Source: CAZBDV01 sp964490765 (GTDB lineage Bacteria > Cloacimonadota > Cloacimonadia > Cloacimonadales > JAJBBL01). From it: a DNA stretch of 26,346 nt. The position numbers and the translations under genes were made by a program. A model generated the notes under the pieces. That model had not been told where the DNA came from. It saw nothing but the letters and a program-made list of their open reading frames with translations, and made no database searches. Shown here in pieces: positions 16,173-23,971 of this stretch. Numbering within the stretch: the first letter of the stretch is position 1; each line of letters starts with the position of its first letter. The DNA lies in contig CAZBDV010000033.1 in the NCBI GenBank assembly GCA_964490765.1, positions 1 to 26,346 of the forward strand. Reading direction: 5' to 3'.

Positions 16173-17619
16173 TGTTTACCTTTCCGTAATATAATTTGAT
16201 ATACATCTCGGGTTTGGCTCTCAAATATGATCCTCTGAGATCTATATCTGAGTATGATATACCACTCTCGAGAGTCAATTTCTTGAATTTCGTATATCTA
16301 TAACGTAATCGTGATGTAAAATATCTCGCCTCTTCCAGCTCTATCGTGTCATGTATGCTACTAACCGGTAATTTTTCATCTTGAATATAGGTAACTGACA
16401 ACAGGAATTCGTTGAAGATATTCCAGTTTATACTCTGTGTAAAACGAGCTGTTATTTGGGGTTCGAAAGAAATTCTATCGCCGGGCTGATAGGTAAAATC
16501 GATTCCCGTATCATTGACTGTCAAAGCGTAAGATACTCGATATTCCTCTCTTTTCTTATTGAGGGGTTGTATTATATAAAGGAACTCTTCCTCATCATAA
16601 TAGGTCCATTGGTAGCTAAAATTCTTGTCCCCTATCAGATAATCAAAGTCAAATGAATGCACAAGAGGACCGGTAACGAATTCTGAACCAAGATTGATTT
16701 TTTTTGTGAGTACAGGAGTAAAGAAAGTTTCATCCTCTGGAAGTGTGCTTCTCCATAAAAGCCGGTTACCGATAAAATAATCTGTTAATGGGTATTCCGA
16801 AAAAACCTCCTGAAGTTTCATTCTGACAATGAACCTGTTGGCAAGCTGATACTTGATAACAAAAAAAGGAAAGAGAGACTGGGAGTCAGAATCGCTATAG
16901 GTAAATCCCCCTCCCAGCATCAACATATCCTGCCCTCGGTGGGGCTGAATATCCCATATTCTGTAATACAACAGTCCCAACTGCCATCTCTCCCAATTAT
17001 GTTGATAAGGAAGATTGTATATTCCAGAAAAAGCCCGGTTCGGGTTGTAGTATGATAATCTGCCAGAGAGCGAGTAATCGCGGAGAAAATCTTTCTCGGA
17101 ATTCTCTTCATTATTAGTGAGCACATACCTTACACCGCTGTCCAATGATAACAGATTACTACTATTCCGAATCAAATCAATCCTGTTATTCAGAGATAGA
17201 TCAGTTAATCCCGAACCCAGTTTGTGTTCCCAGTTGTAGTGTTCAAAAGCTAGAGAATGCTCATCTTTGATATCGAGTGAAATGCCACCCTGCAAAATCT
17301 TTTCTTTATATGTAGCCCTGCCTGAGATAGTAAAAATCGAATCTTGAATGTTTATACGGCTATAGTGATAGTAATCGGGATAGTAACCCTGTTGCCAGGA
17401 AAATCTAAAATACCCGGGAGTAGCCGGGTCATCTTGAAGAGTCAGGAAATCGTATTCTATATCATTAATAAGAAAATCACTATAATCATAAACCGGTTCT
17501 GCCATCTCTATCCCTGCACTTAGAATACTATATGGAAATATAAAAATCGATAGATAGAATAAGATTCTAAGAATATTAACAATCTTCTGGAGTTCTTCTG
17601 ATCTCTGTATCACATACAT
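16153..17619 (-). CDS. Predicted outer-membrane beta-barrel protein
   Basis: This is a 488-residue exported protein of no recognised family. A hydrophobic stretch at about residues 17-36 (IVNILRILFYLSIFIFPYSI) followed by a small-residue cleavage region (LSAG) looks like a signal peptide with a longish N-terminus. The mature part is built of alternating polar/aromatic strands such as RFSWQQGYYPDYYHYSRINI, WQLGLLYYRIWDI, FIVRMKLQEVF and ISFEPQITARFTQSI, separated by charged turns. This is the pattern of an outer-membrane barrel, perhaps 16-20 strands. The N-terminal YDYSDFLINDIEYDF precedes the barrel. There is no strong ribosome binding site. It lies 34 bases after the zinc-ribbon gene and overlaps the DUF362 gene. 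It could be a porin, a surface-glycan export pore or a capsule-assembly protein (CapA/Wzi-like); homology to these is not visible. Confidence 0.68.
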   Translation of the reverse strand: MYVIQRSEELQKIVNILRILFYLSIFIFPYSILSAGIEMAEPVYDYSDFLINDIEYDFLTLQDDPATPGYFRFSWQQGYYPDYYHYSRINIQDSIFTISGRATYKEKILQGGISLDIKDEHSLAFEHYNWEHKLGSGLTDLSLNNRIDLIRNSSNLLSLDSGVRYVLTNNEENSEKDFLRDYSLSGRLSYYNPNRAFSGIYNLPYQHNWERWQLGLLYYRIWDIQPHRGQDMLMLGGGFTYSDSDSQSLFPFFVIKYQLANRFIVRMKLQEVFSEYPLTDYFIGNRLLWRSTLPEDETFFTPVLTKKINLGSEFVTGPLVHSFDFDYLIGDKNFSYQWTYYDEEEFLYIIQPLNKKREEYRVSYALTVNDTGIDFTYQPGDRISFEPQITARFTQSINWNIFNEFLLSVTYIQDEKLPVSSIHDTIELEEARYFTSRLRYRYTKFKKLTLESGISYSDIDLRGSYLRAKPEMYIKLYYGKVNNESTYR

Positions 17620-17653
17620 GTCTTTTAATCACGCACTGAAACACATCACAATT

Positions 17654-18430
17654 TCAAGCTTTTTGGCCCTTACCCGGGTCAAGTAGCCCCAATCTCTCCA
17701 TCTGAAGATAATATCTTTCTAGAACAGCAATAGTGTAGGGAACAGTAACCAGAAGACCTATTCCTAAAATTGCCAGACCAATTATGTTGACTACAACAAG
17801 GTATACGCAAATAAAAAATTGCTGCCAGCGAGTCTCTTTACCACCACGATATACTATCAACAGCCCCTTGAGTGGATTAACCTTTTTCCTGAGCAAAAGA
17901 TGAGGATATGGCACAATGACTGCTATCCAGTAAAGAACCATAATCAGTCTTACAAGATTCAATATTGGATCGACGCTTGAAGTAATGACCTTAAGAAGGA
18001 AAAAATATACTATATTAACCAAGACAAACAAGAATAATTTGGGGTAATGTTTTAGATTACGCAGGTATTTTCCGATTGTGATCGGCATCCTCTCCCCCAT
18101 AATCGGAACAGCAAAAGGTACGAAGGCCAGAGGAAGGAATAATAGTAGCGCCAGATTGGTTATCAGATACGATTCGCGCAGAAAAATGATTATCAAAAAG
18201 AGTGGAACCAGGATAACAAATACAAAAAAGATGGCAAAGGGATAGTTCTCTCCTTTCCGATCTTTAAAATCTGCCCAGGTCTCTCGCCAATTCCGACTGG
18301 CTGAGAGGTCCTTTTTCAATACCTTTGTTGGCTCTCCACATTCATGACAGAATAAATCATCAGATTGTAACTCCTTGTAACATTTGCTACAGACCATCTC
18401 CTGCCTGAGCTTCTTCTTACTCTTCTTCAT
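17654..18430 (-). CDS. Zinc-ribbon multi-pass membrane protein
   Basis: This 258-residue protein is the first gene of the minus-strand operon. Residues 14-31 form a zinc ribbon (C14, C17, C28, C31, two CxxC pairs). A short charged linker follows, then about five or six membrane helices (about 65-83, 86-108, 124-146, 158-176, 201-225). The final LGIGLLVTVPYTIAVLERYY resembles the C-terminal tract of small DUF4013/DUF975-type bacterial membrane proteins. The ATG has AAGGAG ten bases upstream. No enzyme function is suggested by sequence; it could be a membrane scaffold or a regulator. Its link with the glycan genes rests only on position, since it may simply share the promoter. Confidence 0.75.
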   Translation of the reverse strand: MKKSKKKLRQEMVCSKCYKELQSDDLFCHECGEPTKVLKKDLSASRNWRETWADFKDRKGENYPFAIFFVFVILVPLFLIIIFLRESYLITNLALLLFLPLAFVPFAVPIMGERMPITIGKYLRNLKHYPKLFLFVLVNIVYFFLLKVITSSVDPILNLVRLIMVLYWIAVIVPYPHLLLRKKVNPLKGLLIVYRGGKETRWQQFFICVYLVVVNIIGLAILGIGLLVTVPYTIAVLERYYLQMERLGLLDPGKGQKA

Positions 18431-18483
18431 CTACTGCAGTCTCCTTCTTCAACAGTATAGTATTGCAATTAACAATATCTTTT

Positions 18484-18512
18484 AATAAACTGACACAGAG
18501 CTAATTTGTCAA
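18484..18512 (-). promoter_or_regulatory. Candidate promoter of the nine-gene minus-strand operon
   Basis: Read on the minus strand, a perfect TTGACA occupies 18512-18507. Seventeen bases later comes TTTATT (18489-18484), four of six matches to TATAAT. The start would fall near 18477, about 45 bases upstream of the ATG at 18430. The alternative TATACT at 18459-18454 has no -35 partner. Confidence 0.45.
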
Positions 18513-18657
18513 CACAAACTATTATTTCACTCCCCATAACAGAATCATCTGGCTAAAATAACCTATAATTTCAATCAGAGCTATATCTTCAAATGAGCAA
18601 GTCCTAACCTGGCTAGACATATTTGATTTAATGAATCCTTGAAAGAGTATGTTTCTC

Positions 18658-18690
18658 TTGACATATATGACAATAGAAGAGATTTATAGT
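18658..18690 (+). promoter_or_regulatory. Candidate promoter of the two small rightward genes
   Basis: TTGACA is at 18658-18663 and TATAGT (five of six matches to TATAAT) at 18685-18690. The spacing of 21 bases is longer than ideal. A 19-base spaced TTTATA overlaps it. The position, about 80 bases before the ATG at 18778, is reasonable. Confidence 0.3.
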
Positions 18691-18777
18691 CAATAATCGT
18701 TTAGCATACAGATAGTTCTATTGAGACTCTGTTTTTATGAAATCTGAACGATTAACAATACCAATGGAGGTAGTAGT

Positions 18778-19062
18778 ATGAATGAGAATCAGCAGGGACA
18801 ACCAGTATATCGAGAGGTGGGAGTAAATTATCAACACAGACCCGTATCAGTCGGAGAGTGGATGATTACCCTCTTGCTCATGGCGATACCTTTAGTTAAT
18901 ATCATCATGCTCTTTGTCTGGGCCTTTTCTGGTAGTACCAATCTCAGCAAAGCTAACTGGGCAAAAGCCACACTCCTATGGACCCTTATTATCATAATTG
19001 TATACGCTATTCTTGCCATCCTCTTCTGGGGTGTTTTCATGGCAATGATGCAGATGAATTAA
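18778..19062 (+). CDS. Small two-helix membrane protein
   Basis: A 94-residue protein with GGAGG seven bases before its ATG. A polar N-terminus (residues 1-27) precedes two hydrophobic helices at about 28-50 and 64-91, joined by a short loop SGSTNLSKANWAKA. Both helices are long and uninterrupted, so it should be an integral inner-membrane hairpin. No enzymatic motif is visible. Similar short proteins with a conserved SxxNxxKANWAKA-like loop occur in many bacteria without known function; that is recall, not a search. It is followed after 30 bases by the flavin-reductase-like gene, probably in one transcript, although that gene may be functionally unrelated. Confidence 0.8.
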   Translation: MNENQQGQPVYREVGVNYQHRPVSVGEWMITLLLMAIPLVNIIMLFVWAFSGSTNLSKANWAKATLLWTLIIIIVYAILAILFWGVFMAMMQMN

Positions 19063-19092
19063 ATCTTCATATTTTATGTTACTTTTTTTATT

Positions 19093-19581
19093 ATGACAAA
19101 AGAGGAAATCTCCAGGGTTATTCAGCATATAAGAGATCCGGCTAAAATTGCTATGGCAATAGTAAAGGATCGTAATGGTAAGCTGAATGCAATCACTCTC
19201 GAATGGTATATGCGAACCTCTATAGAGCCCTCAATGTTTGCTATCTCGATCGGGCATAGTCGTTATTCACATGAATGTCTGGAATCGTATCGCTATTTTA
19301 ACCTCTGTTTCCCTTCACCCGCAATGCTGGAAGCTGTGAAGATCTGTGGTTCTCTATCGGGTCGTGAGATAGATAAATTCTCGGAATGTAGATTTGACTA
19401 TTTCCCGGGTAAGCTGGTCAAATTACCAGTCATCAGAAATGCAGCCGCCAATTTTGAATGTGAAGTTATCTCTCAGTTGAATAGTGGGGATCATACAATT
19501 TATACAGGAGAGATCAAATACGCTTGGTATAACAAGAACCAGCGTGTCATTACATATACCGATCTGACAGAAAGTGGGTAA
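19093..19581 (+). CDS. Flavin reductase-like (FMN-binding split-barrel) protein
   Basis: This 162-residue protein resembles the flavin reductase-like/DIM6-NTAB family, whose members bind FMN in a split barrel and reduce flavin or act as flavoproteins. Supporting tracts are MAIVKDRNGKLNAITLEWYM near residues 21-40 (the usual opening), SMFAISIGHSRYSHE, FNLCFPSP and KICGSLSGREIDKF, then LPVIRNAAANFECEVI and HTIYTGEIKYAWYN. Length and order match the family. The ATG has no visible Shine-Dalgarno sequence; upstream is a T-rich tract, so it may depend on coupling to the membrane-protein gene 30 bases before. Its substrate and partner are unknown. Confidence 0.85.
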   Translation: MTKEEISRVIQHIRDPAKIAMAIVKDRNGKLNAITLEWYMRTSIEPSMFAISIGHSRYSHECLESYRYFNLCFPSPAMLEAVKICGSLSGREIDKFSECRFDYFPGKLVKLPVIRNAAANFECEVISQLNSGDHTIYTGEIKYAWYNKNQRVITYTDLTESG

Positions 19582-19586
19582 GCAAG

Positions 19587-19610
19587 AGCTGGGTAATCAT
19601 CCACCCGGCT
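19587..19610 (+). terminator. Weak hairpin after the flavin-reductase-like gene
   Basis: AGCTGGGT (19587-19594) can pair with ACCCGGCT (19603-19610) with one G-T pair and an 8-base loop. No T run follows, so it is at best a poor intrinsic terminator. It begins six bases after the stop codon. Confidence 0.3.
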
Positions 19611-19800
19611 TACATATCATCCATGATAGCAGACAGACTTACTGATCCCTGTCAGGTTAGCAGGATTATTATGATGAGATTATAATCAGTTCAGTAACGC
19701 AACCCGTGGCATCTTGATTCTCTTATCAGTAAATGAAAGTCTCTCTGTCCCTTGTGTAACCATGAATAGTATTCTTCACTCGCAAAGCTAAAATAAAGAT

Positions 19801-19829
19801 AAAAAAGGGGGACTCGTCGAGTCCCCCTT
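19801..19829 (-). terminator. Rho-independent terminator of the minus-strand C25 peptidase gene
   Basis: An 11-bp perfect stem, AAGGGGGACTC (19805-19815) with GAGTCCCCCTT (19819-19829), surrounds a GTC loop. On the minus strand it is followed by a run of T (the A run at 19801-19806 and the A-rich bases before it on the + strand). It lies 25 bases past the stop codon. The stem core is the same GGGGACTC/GAGTCCCC as in the terminator of the other C25 gene. Confidence 0.88.
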
Positions 19830-19853
19830 AATCATTTGTTTTCCCTGACAATC

Positions 19854-22800
19854 TTACTTCAGGAATATCATTTTATCTGTGCGATGATAATCGCTTGTAC
19901 TCATACGGTAGAAGTAGATACCACTGGCAACGTTCCTACCGGAATCGTCCTTACCATACCAGACAACTGAATGCAAGCCAGGTTCTTTTTCATCATTCAC
20001 TAGTGTCTTAACCTTCTGGCCAAGCACGTTGTAAACTTCTATCTGCACTTTATCTCTCTCTTTGATTGCGAAGGTAATCTTTGTCGATGGGTTGAACGGA
20101 TTAGGATAATTACCATACAGTTCAGTTCTGTTGGGAACATCAATTAGCCCATCATTAACAGAAGTAATAAATACCTCTACTTCGTTAGAAGGCTCTGATT
20201 CACCGAGATTATAGATTACTGTCACATAGTAGGTGTAAGTTTCTTCGGCTTCTATATCATAATCCAGGTAGAAATTATCTGTAACCGGTTCTTCATTGAT
20301 CATCTCTTCATCTCTGTAGATGTTATAGCCAAGTATCTCTACATCACGGTTGATACGAGTGCTACCATCAATCTTAGTGTGGTATAAGCCTCTCGTATTT
20401 CTGGTGAACTCAGGATCAGCCCAGCTGAGTATAACATGGTCATCGGCAAGGTCAAGTGTCAGATCTTCAACAGGTATAAGTATGAAACCGGTAGCGTCTA
20501 TATTGATCTCAGCTTCGGAGTTATTCAACGCATTACTTGTTATAAGTAGTTCACCACTGTAATCCATAGCTTCTGTTGGCATGAATATCAGATTGAACTG
20601 AATATTACCCTCGGGTGGTATAGTATAGGGGTAGAGTGTTCTGCCAGATTCCGTTCTGCCGGGACCACTAAGTGTTTCAGGAATGACCTCTGCTATTTCG
20701 AAACCTTCATAAGTTTCAATAGTACCGGTCATCTCTTCACTACCGAAGTTTCTGATCCAGAAATCTTTAACGGCCACATCATCAACGAGAACAACATCAA
20801 AGTCAATATGGACAGGATTGACCAGGAATATGGGTCCTTCCAGAGCTTCACCGGCCGATGGGAATTCAATAAAATCAATCCAGGCACAGTCTGAACCTGC
20901 ACTGACAATGTAATCCTTTTCATAGGTCCACGTAAAGGTATTAGAACCTGCCTGAACCGGGTAAGAGACCTGTGACCAGGAGACTTCACCGGACCACTGA
21001 CCGACCATACTACCATTGATAAAGAACTTCAAGAAATCATAATTATTCTCCGAAGATACTTTGCGGTAGAAACTGATCTCTCCATCTACAGCCACGTCGA
21101 TTGTCAGACTCATTGTAGATGTTTGACTGTGAGTAATTGTTCCTGACCTTGCAGAATAAACTCCCTCGTGAACCTCATTGGTATCTATCATCCAGGGTTG
21201 GGTACCACTAAATGTCCAGTTATGAGCTGAAAAGTCACCCGTTTCGAAATCTTCAATGACCGGCCCAACGTTCAAGATATAGTTCGTCTGATACTCATAT
21301 TCACCGCCTGCAACTAATAATCCAAAAGTATAGACTGAGCCTATTTCGATTTCTGGAGAGGCAACTAAAGTGAATGTTAAAGGAATAGTTTCATCAGGTT
21401 CTATGGGATCGATTTCTATGATATAATCACCGGTAATTATTATATCGGGACCACCACTGACGAGAATCACAGTAGTCTCGGGACTGATAGCATTACCCAG
21501 ATTAGATACCGGAATTGTTAACTCTACGGTTTCTCCTGGATCGAGATAGCCATTATCATCTCCAAATTCAGAATCATCGAGAGTATACATACCCGATTCG
21601 TAAATCGGAGCATTGATCAGGAAATTGAAACTACCGATCCAGGTATTATCATTATTATCGATAATCTCCAGGGTGAAGTTAGCTCTGTGTTGATCAGGGA
21701 CAAAGTCAGCTATTGTAAGACTGAAAGCGTTCAGTTTCAGAACATTTCCTTCTGGAACAATATGTCCGAAATCTTCAAAGTTGTCCTCAATAGTCACATA
21801 AGGATCTTCTGTCATCAGAGTTGCTTCAACCATGTAGGCTGTCTCAATACCGACATTTCCCAATCGCACATTGAGTGACACGTCATCACCATAACTGGCT
21901 GTGTTATCATCAGAACCTTCAATATTCACTTCCTGAATCACAACATAAGGGCCTTCACTCGGAATAACTGTAATTGGAGCAACATAGGTAAGTTTGTTAT
22001 ATCCGGTAATTGTCAGAGTCAGATCCATTGGTTCCAGAGGTGGTTCATCAAAGTTCAATGTTACGTTTCCATCTGCACCAGTATAATCGGATGCAATTAT
22101 ATCTCCCTCATGAGTAACTGATACGAGAAGATCGGGAGTATCGGTCTGAACCTCAAAATAATCAAGGCCAATAAATGTCTCGTTCAAATGATTTGCTGTT
22201 ATCTCCTGCGGAATATCTGTCCTGACCTGCAGGGAAGCATCACCAAATATATGCCAGTATCTGAATTCATCAGGTCCCTGATTCGTAGTGGGATAATCAT
22301 CGATCATCTGACAAGAACCATTAAAGAATAATCCACCAATTGTATTCTTCTGATCATTAACCAGCAACTGCGTAATCTCCTGCTGAGCAGACATCGGTGG
22401 CTGCCAAAGCTGGCTTCTGGTTGATGCATAGAAAACAACGGCACCAGTTGGTGCTCCTGTAACATTGTTAGTTGCCCGTAACCAGGCTTCAGCGAAACAG
22501 GTTGTTCCTGTGAAGTTACCATTCAGACAGGCAACAGACACATAGAATGGGAGTTTGTAATCATTTGTGAGAGCATTAACATGAGTATTGGAAAACCCGG
22601 TTGTACCCCAGGAGGTATTGTTACCATGGCCGGTATAATTACCGAAACTCCGCCCAGCATTGAGAGCAGTTGTTACCTGAGCGGCAGAAGCGGATGGAGC
22701 ATAAATCTGATCAACATGGATATATGTATAGTCCAGCAAATTATCTCTGATTAGATTCAAATGTTGAATGTCTGAAAGACCACCATGCCCTATTCCAGCA

Positions 22801-23918
22801 CCTTCATCAGAGGCTACTCCAATTGCACTGTTCAACCAGGTATCATCAGTATTAATATCTCTTTCATAGTGAACAGTTCTTTCTACTTGTGTTTCTACCT
22901 GAGCAACAGATTCCGCAGAAAATCTACCGATAAACATATCGGGATATGGGTCATTCCCTTCCAGGAGTGTGTAGGATGGATCAGATCCCCGTCCTCCGTA
23001 GGTATATGTTGCTACCTGAGCAGCATCTCCTACTAATTGGACAAACATCAATCCATCATCCAGATCATATTCTGCCTGAATAAAATTCATAATTGCTGTT
23101 GAATTATTCCCGATCTCCGTTACAGGATATATCTCGGTAGGGATACCTTTCTGTCTTTTCCATTCTACATATGGCATAGTAGCATCTACAAATGCATCAT
23201 AAGCAATTACTATTAATCTTCCCCGTTCATCGATGGGAGTGTATCGAGTAGTATGAAAATTCATAAAACGATTCTGATATATACTCTCAAATTCTCGAGC
23301 ATAACCATCAACGGTTCTCTGTTTAACATTACGGTCATCAACACCGATCGAATTTACTTCGATTGTGATGTTAGTATGTACTCTTACAACTCCAGTTGCC
23401 GGGTTATATTGGAAGGGATTGATTCTTACAACCTGACCACGAAAGTCTCTTAAAATATAAGGTTCACCCAATTCTGCCAGATTTTCGGGATAAAATGCAT
23501 TCTCCCGGTAGACCTCTGCAAAGCTATAGGGTATTTCACTAGGTAGCTGATCCCGAGTGAGAGCCCCTTTTGATGGAGCAATATCCATCACATATTCAGT
23601 ATAATCATTGCTGATTACCCTAACATCAGTCAGAGCGTTGTCCGGAATGATTATGCTACGAGTTACATAAGGCAGTGCCGGGTGTCCCCTCTCCAGGACA
23701 GTCGGTTCACTCCCTATAGATATATGATAGTATGTATTTCCGTTGATCTCAACGGGGTCTCTTTCGAAACTCCCGATAATATGCTCAATACCGGTACTGC
23801 TATCGTTGCTATACAGGAGTGATACACTATTCTCATGCTGCTGAGAAACAACTACTGTTTCAGCGAGCAAAAAAGAAGCCATCATTAGAATTATCAGGCT
23901 TATAATTATTCTCTTCAT
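19854..23918 (-). CDS. Secreted gingipain-like (C25) cysteine peptidase with T9SS sorting domain
   Basis: This 1354-residue exported protein starts at an ATG with GGAGGA just upstream. Residues 1-19 are a signal peptide. A C25-type propeptide (about 20-225) precedes the peptidase domain (about 230-560), where the dyad is H431 (in YTGHGNN) and C464 (in VACLNGNF), again 33 apart. An Ig-like domain (about 565-660) and two CARDB/NEW3-like beta domains follow (about 665-885). A MAM/choice-of-anchor-J-like domain spans 890-1032, a choice-of-anchor-D/ASPM-SPD-2-Hydin-like domain about 1033-1148 and an Fn3 domain 1149-1265. A T9SS type A sorting domain (about 1271-1354) begins YPNPFNPSTKITF and ends KMIFLK. 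It should be exported through the outer membrane by the type IX system and held at the surface. The upstream paralogue ends 53 bases before, without a visible terminator between them, so both are probably co-transcribed. Confidence 0.92.
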   Translation of the reverse strand: MKRIIISLIILMMASFLLAETVVVSQQHENSVSLLYSNDSSTGIEHIIGSFERDPVEINGNTYYHISIGSEPTVLERGHPALPYVTRSIIIPDNALTDVRVISNDYTEYVMDIAPSKGALTRDQLPSEIPYSFAEVYRENAFYPENLAELGEPYILRDFRGQVVRINPFQYNPATGVVRVHTNITIEVNSIGVDDRNVKQRTVDGYAREFESIYQNRFMNFHTTRYTPIDERGRLIVIAYDAFVDATMPYVEWKRQKGIPTEIYPVTEIGNNSTAIMNFIQAEYDLDDGLMFVQLVGDAAQVATYTYGGRGSDPSYTLLEGNDPYPDMFIGRFSAESVAQVETQVERTVHYERDINTDDTWLNSAIGVASDEGAGIGHGGLSDIQHLNLIRDNLLDYTYIHVDQIYAPSASAAQVTTALNAGRSFGNYTGHGNNTSWGTTGFSNTHVNALTNDYKLPFYVSVACLNGNFTGTTCFAEAWLRATNNVTGAPTGAVVFYASTRSQLWQPPMSAQQEITQLLVNDQKNTIGGLFFNGSCQMIDDYPTTNQGPDEFRYWHIFGDASLQVRTDIPQEITANHLNETFIGLDYFEVQTDTPDLLVSVTHEGDIIASDYTGADGNVTLNFDEPPLEPMDLTLTITGYNKLTYVAPITVIPSEGPYVVIQEVNIEGSDDNTASYGDDVSLNVRLGNVGIETAYMVEATLMTEDPYVTIEDNFEDFGHIVPEGNVLKLNAFSLTIADFVPDQHRANFTLEIIDNNDNTWIGSFNFLINAPIYESGMYTLDDSEFGDDNGYLDPGETVELTIPVSNLGNAISPETTVILVSGGPDIIITGDYIIEIDPIEPDETIPLTFTLVASPEIEIGSVYTFGLLVAGGEYEYQTNYILNVGPVIEDFETGDFSAHNWTFSGTQPWMIDTNEVHEGVYSARSGTITHSQTSTMSLTIDVAVDGEISFYRKVSSENNYDFLKFFINGSMVGQWSGEVSWSQVSYPVQAGSNTFTWTYEKDYIVSAGSDCAWIDFIEFPSAGEALEGPIFLVNPVHIDFDVVLVDDVAVKDFWIRNFGSEEMTGTIETYEGFEIAEVIPETLSGPGRTESGRTLYPYTIPPEGNIQFNLIFMPTEAMDYSGELLITSNALNNSEAEINIDATGFILIPVEDLTLDLADDHVILSWADPEFTRNTRGLYHTKIDGSTRINRDVEILGYNIYRDEEMINEEPVTDNFYLDYDIEAEETYTYYVTVIYNLGESEPSNEVEVFITSVNDGLIDVPNRTELYGNYPNPFNPSTKITFAIKERDKVQIEVYNVLGQKVKTLVNDEKEPGLHSVVWYGKDDSGRNVASGIYFYRMSTSDYHRTDKMIFLK

Positions 23919-23971
23919 TGATTCCTCCAGATTGATTCCTTATTATATGTTAAACTACTGATTCCCATATA

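Larger units (their letters stand above)
18431..18777. promoter_or_regulatory. Divergent intergenic promoter region
   Basis: This stretch of 347 AT-rich bases lies between the minus-strand glycan operon and the rightward pair of small genes, with no open frame of note. It must carry the promoters of both units. The best candidate for each is listed separately. CTGGCTA occurs twice (around 18550 and 18610) but is too short to call an operator. Confidence 0.55.
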
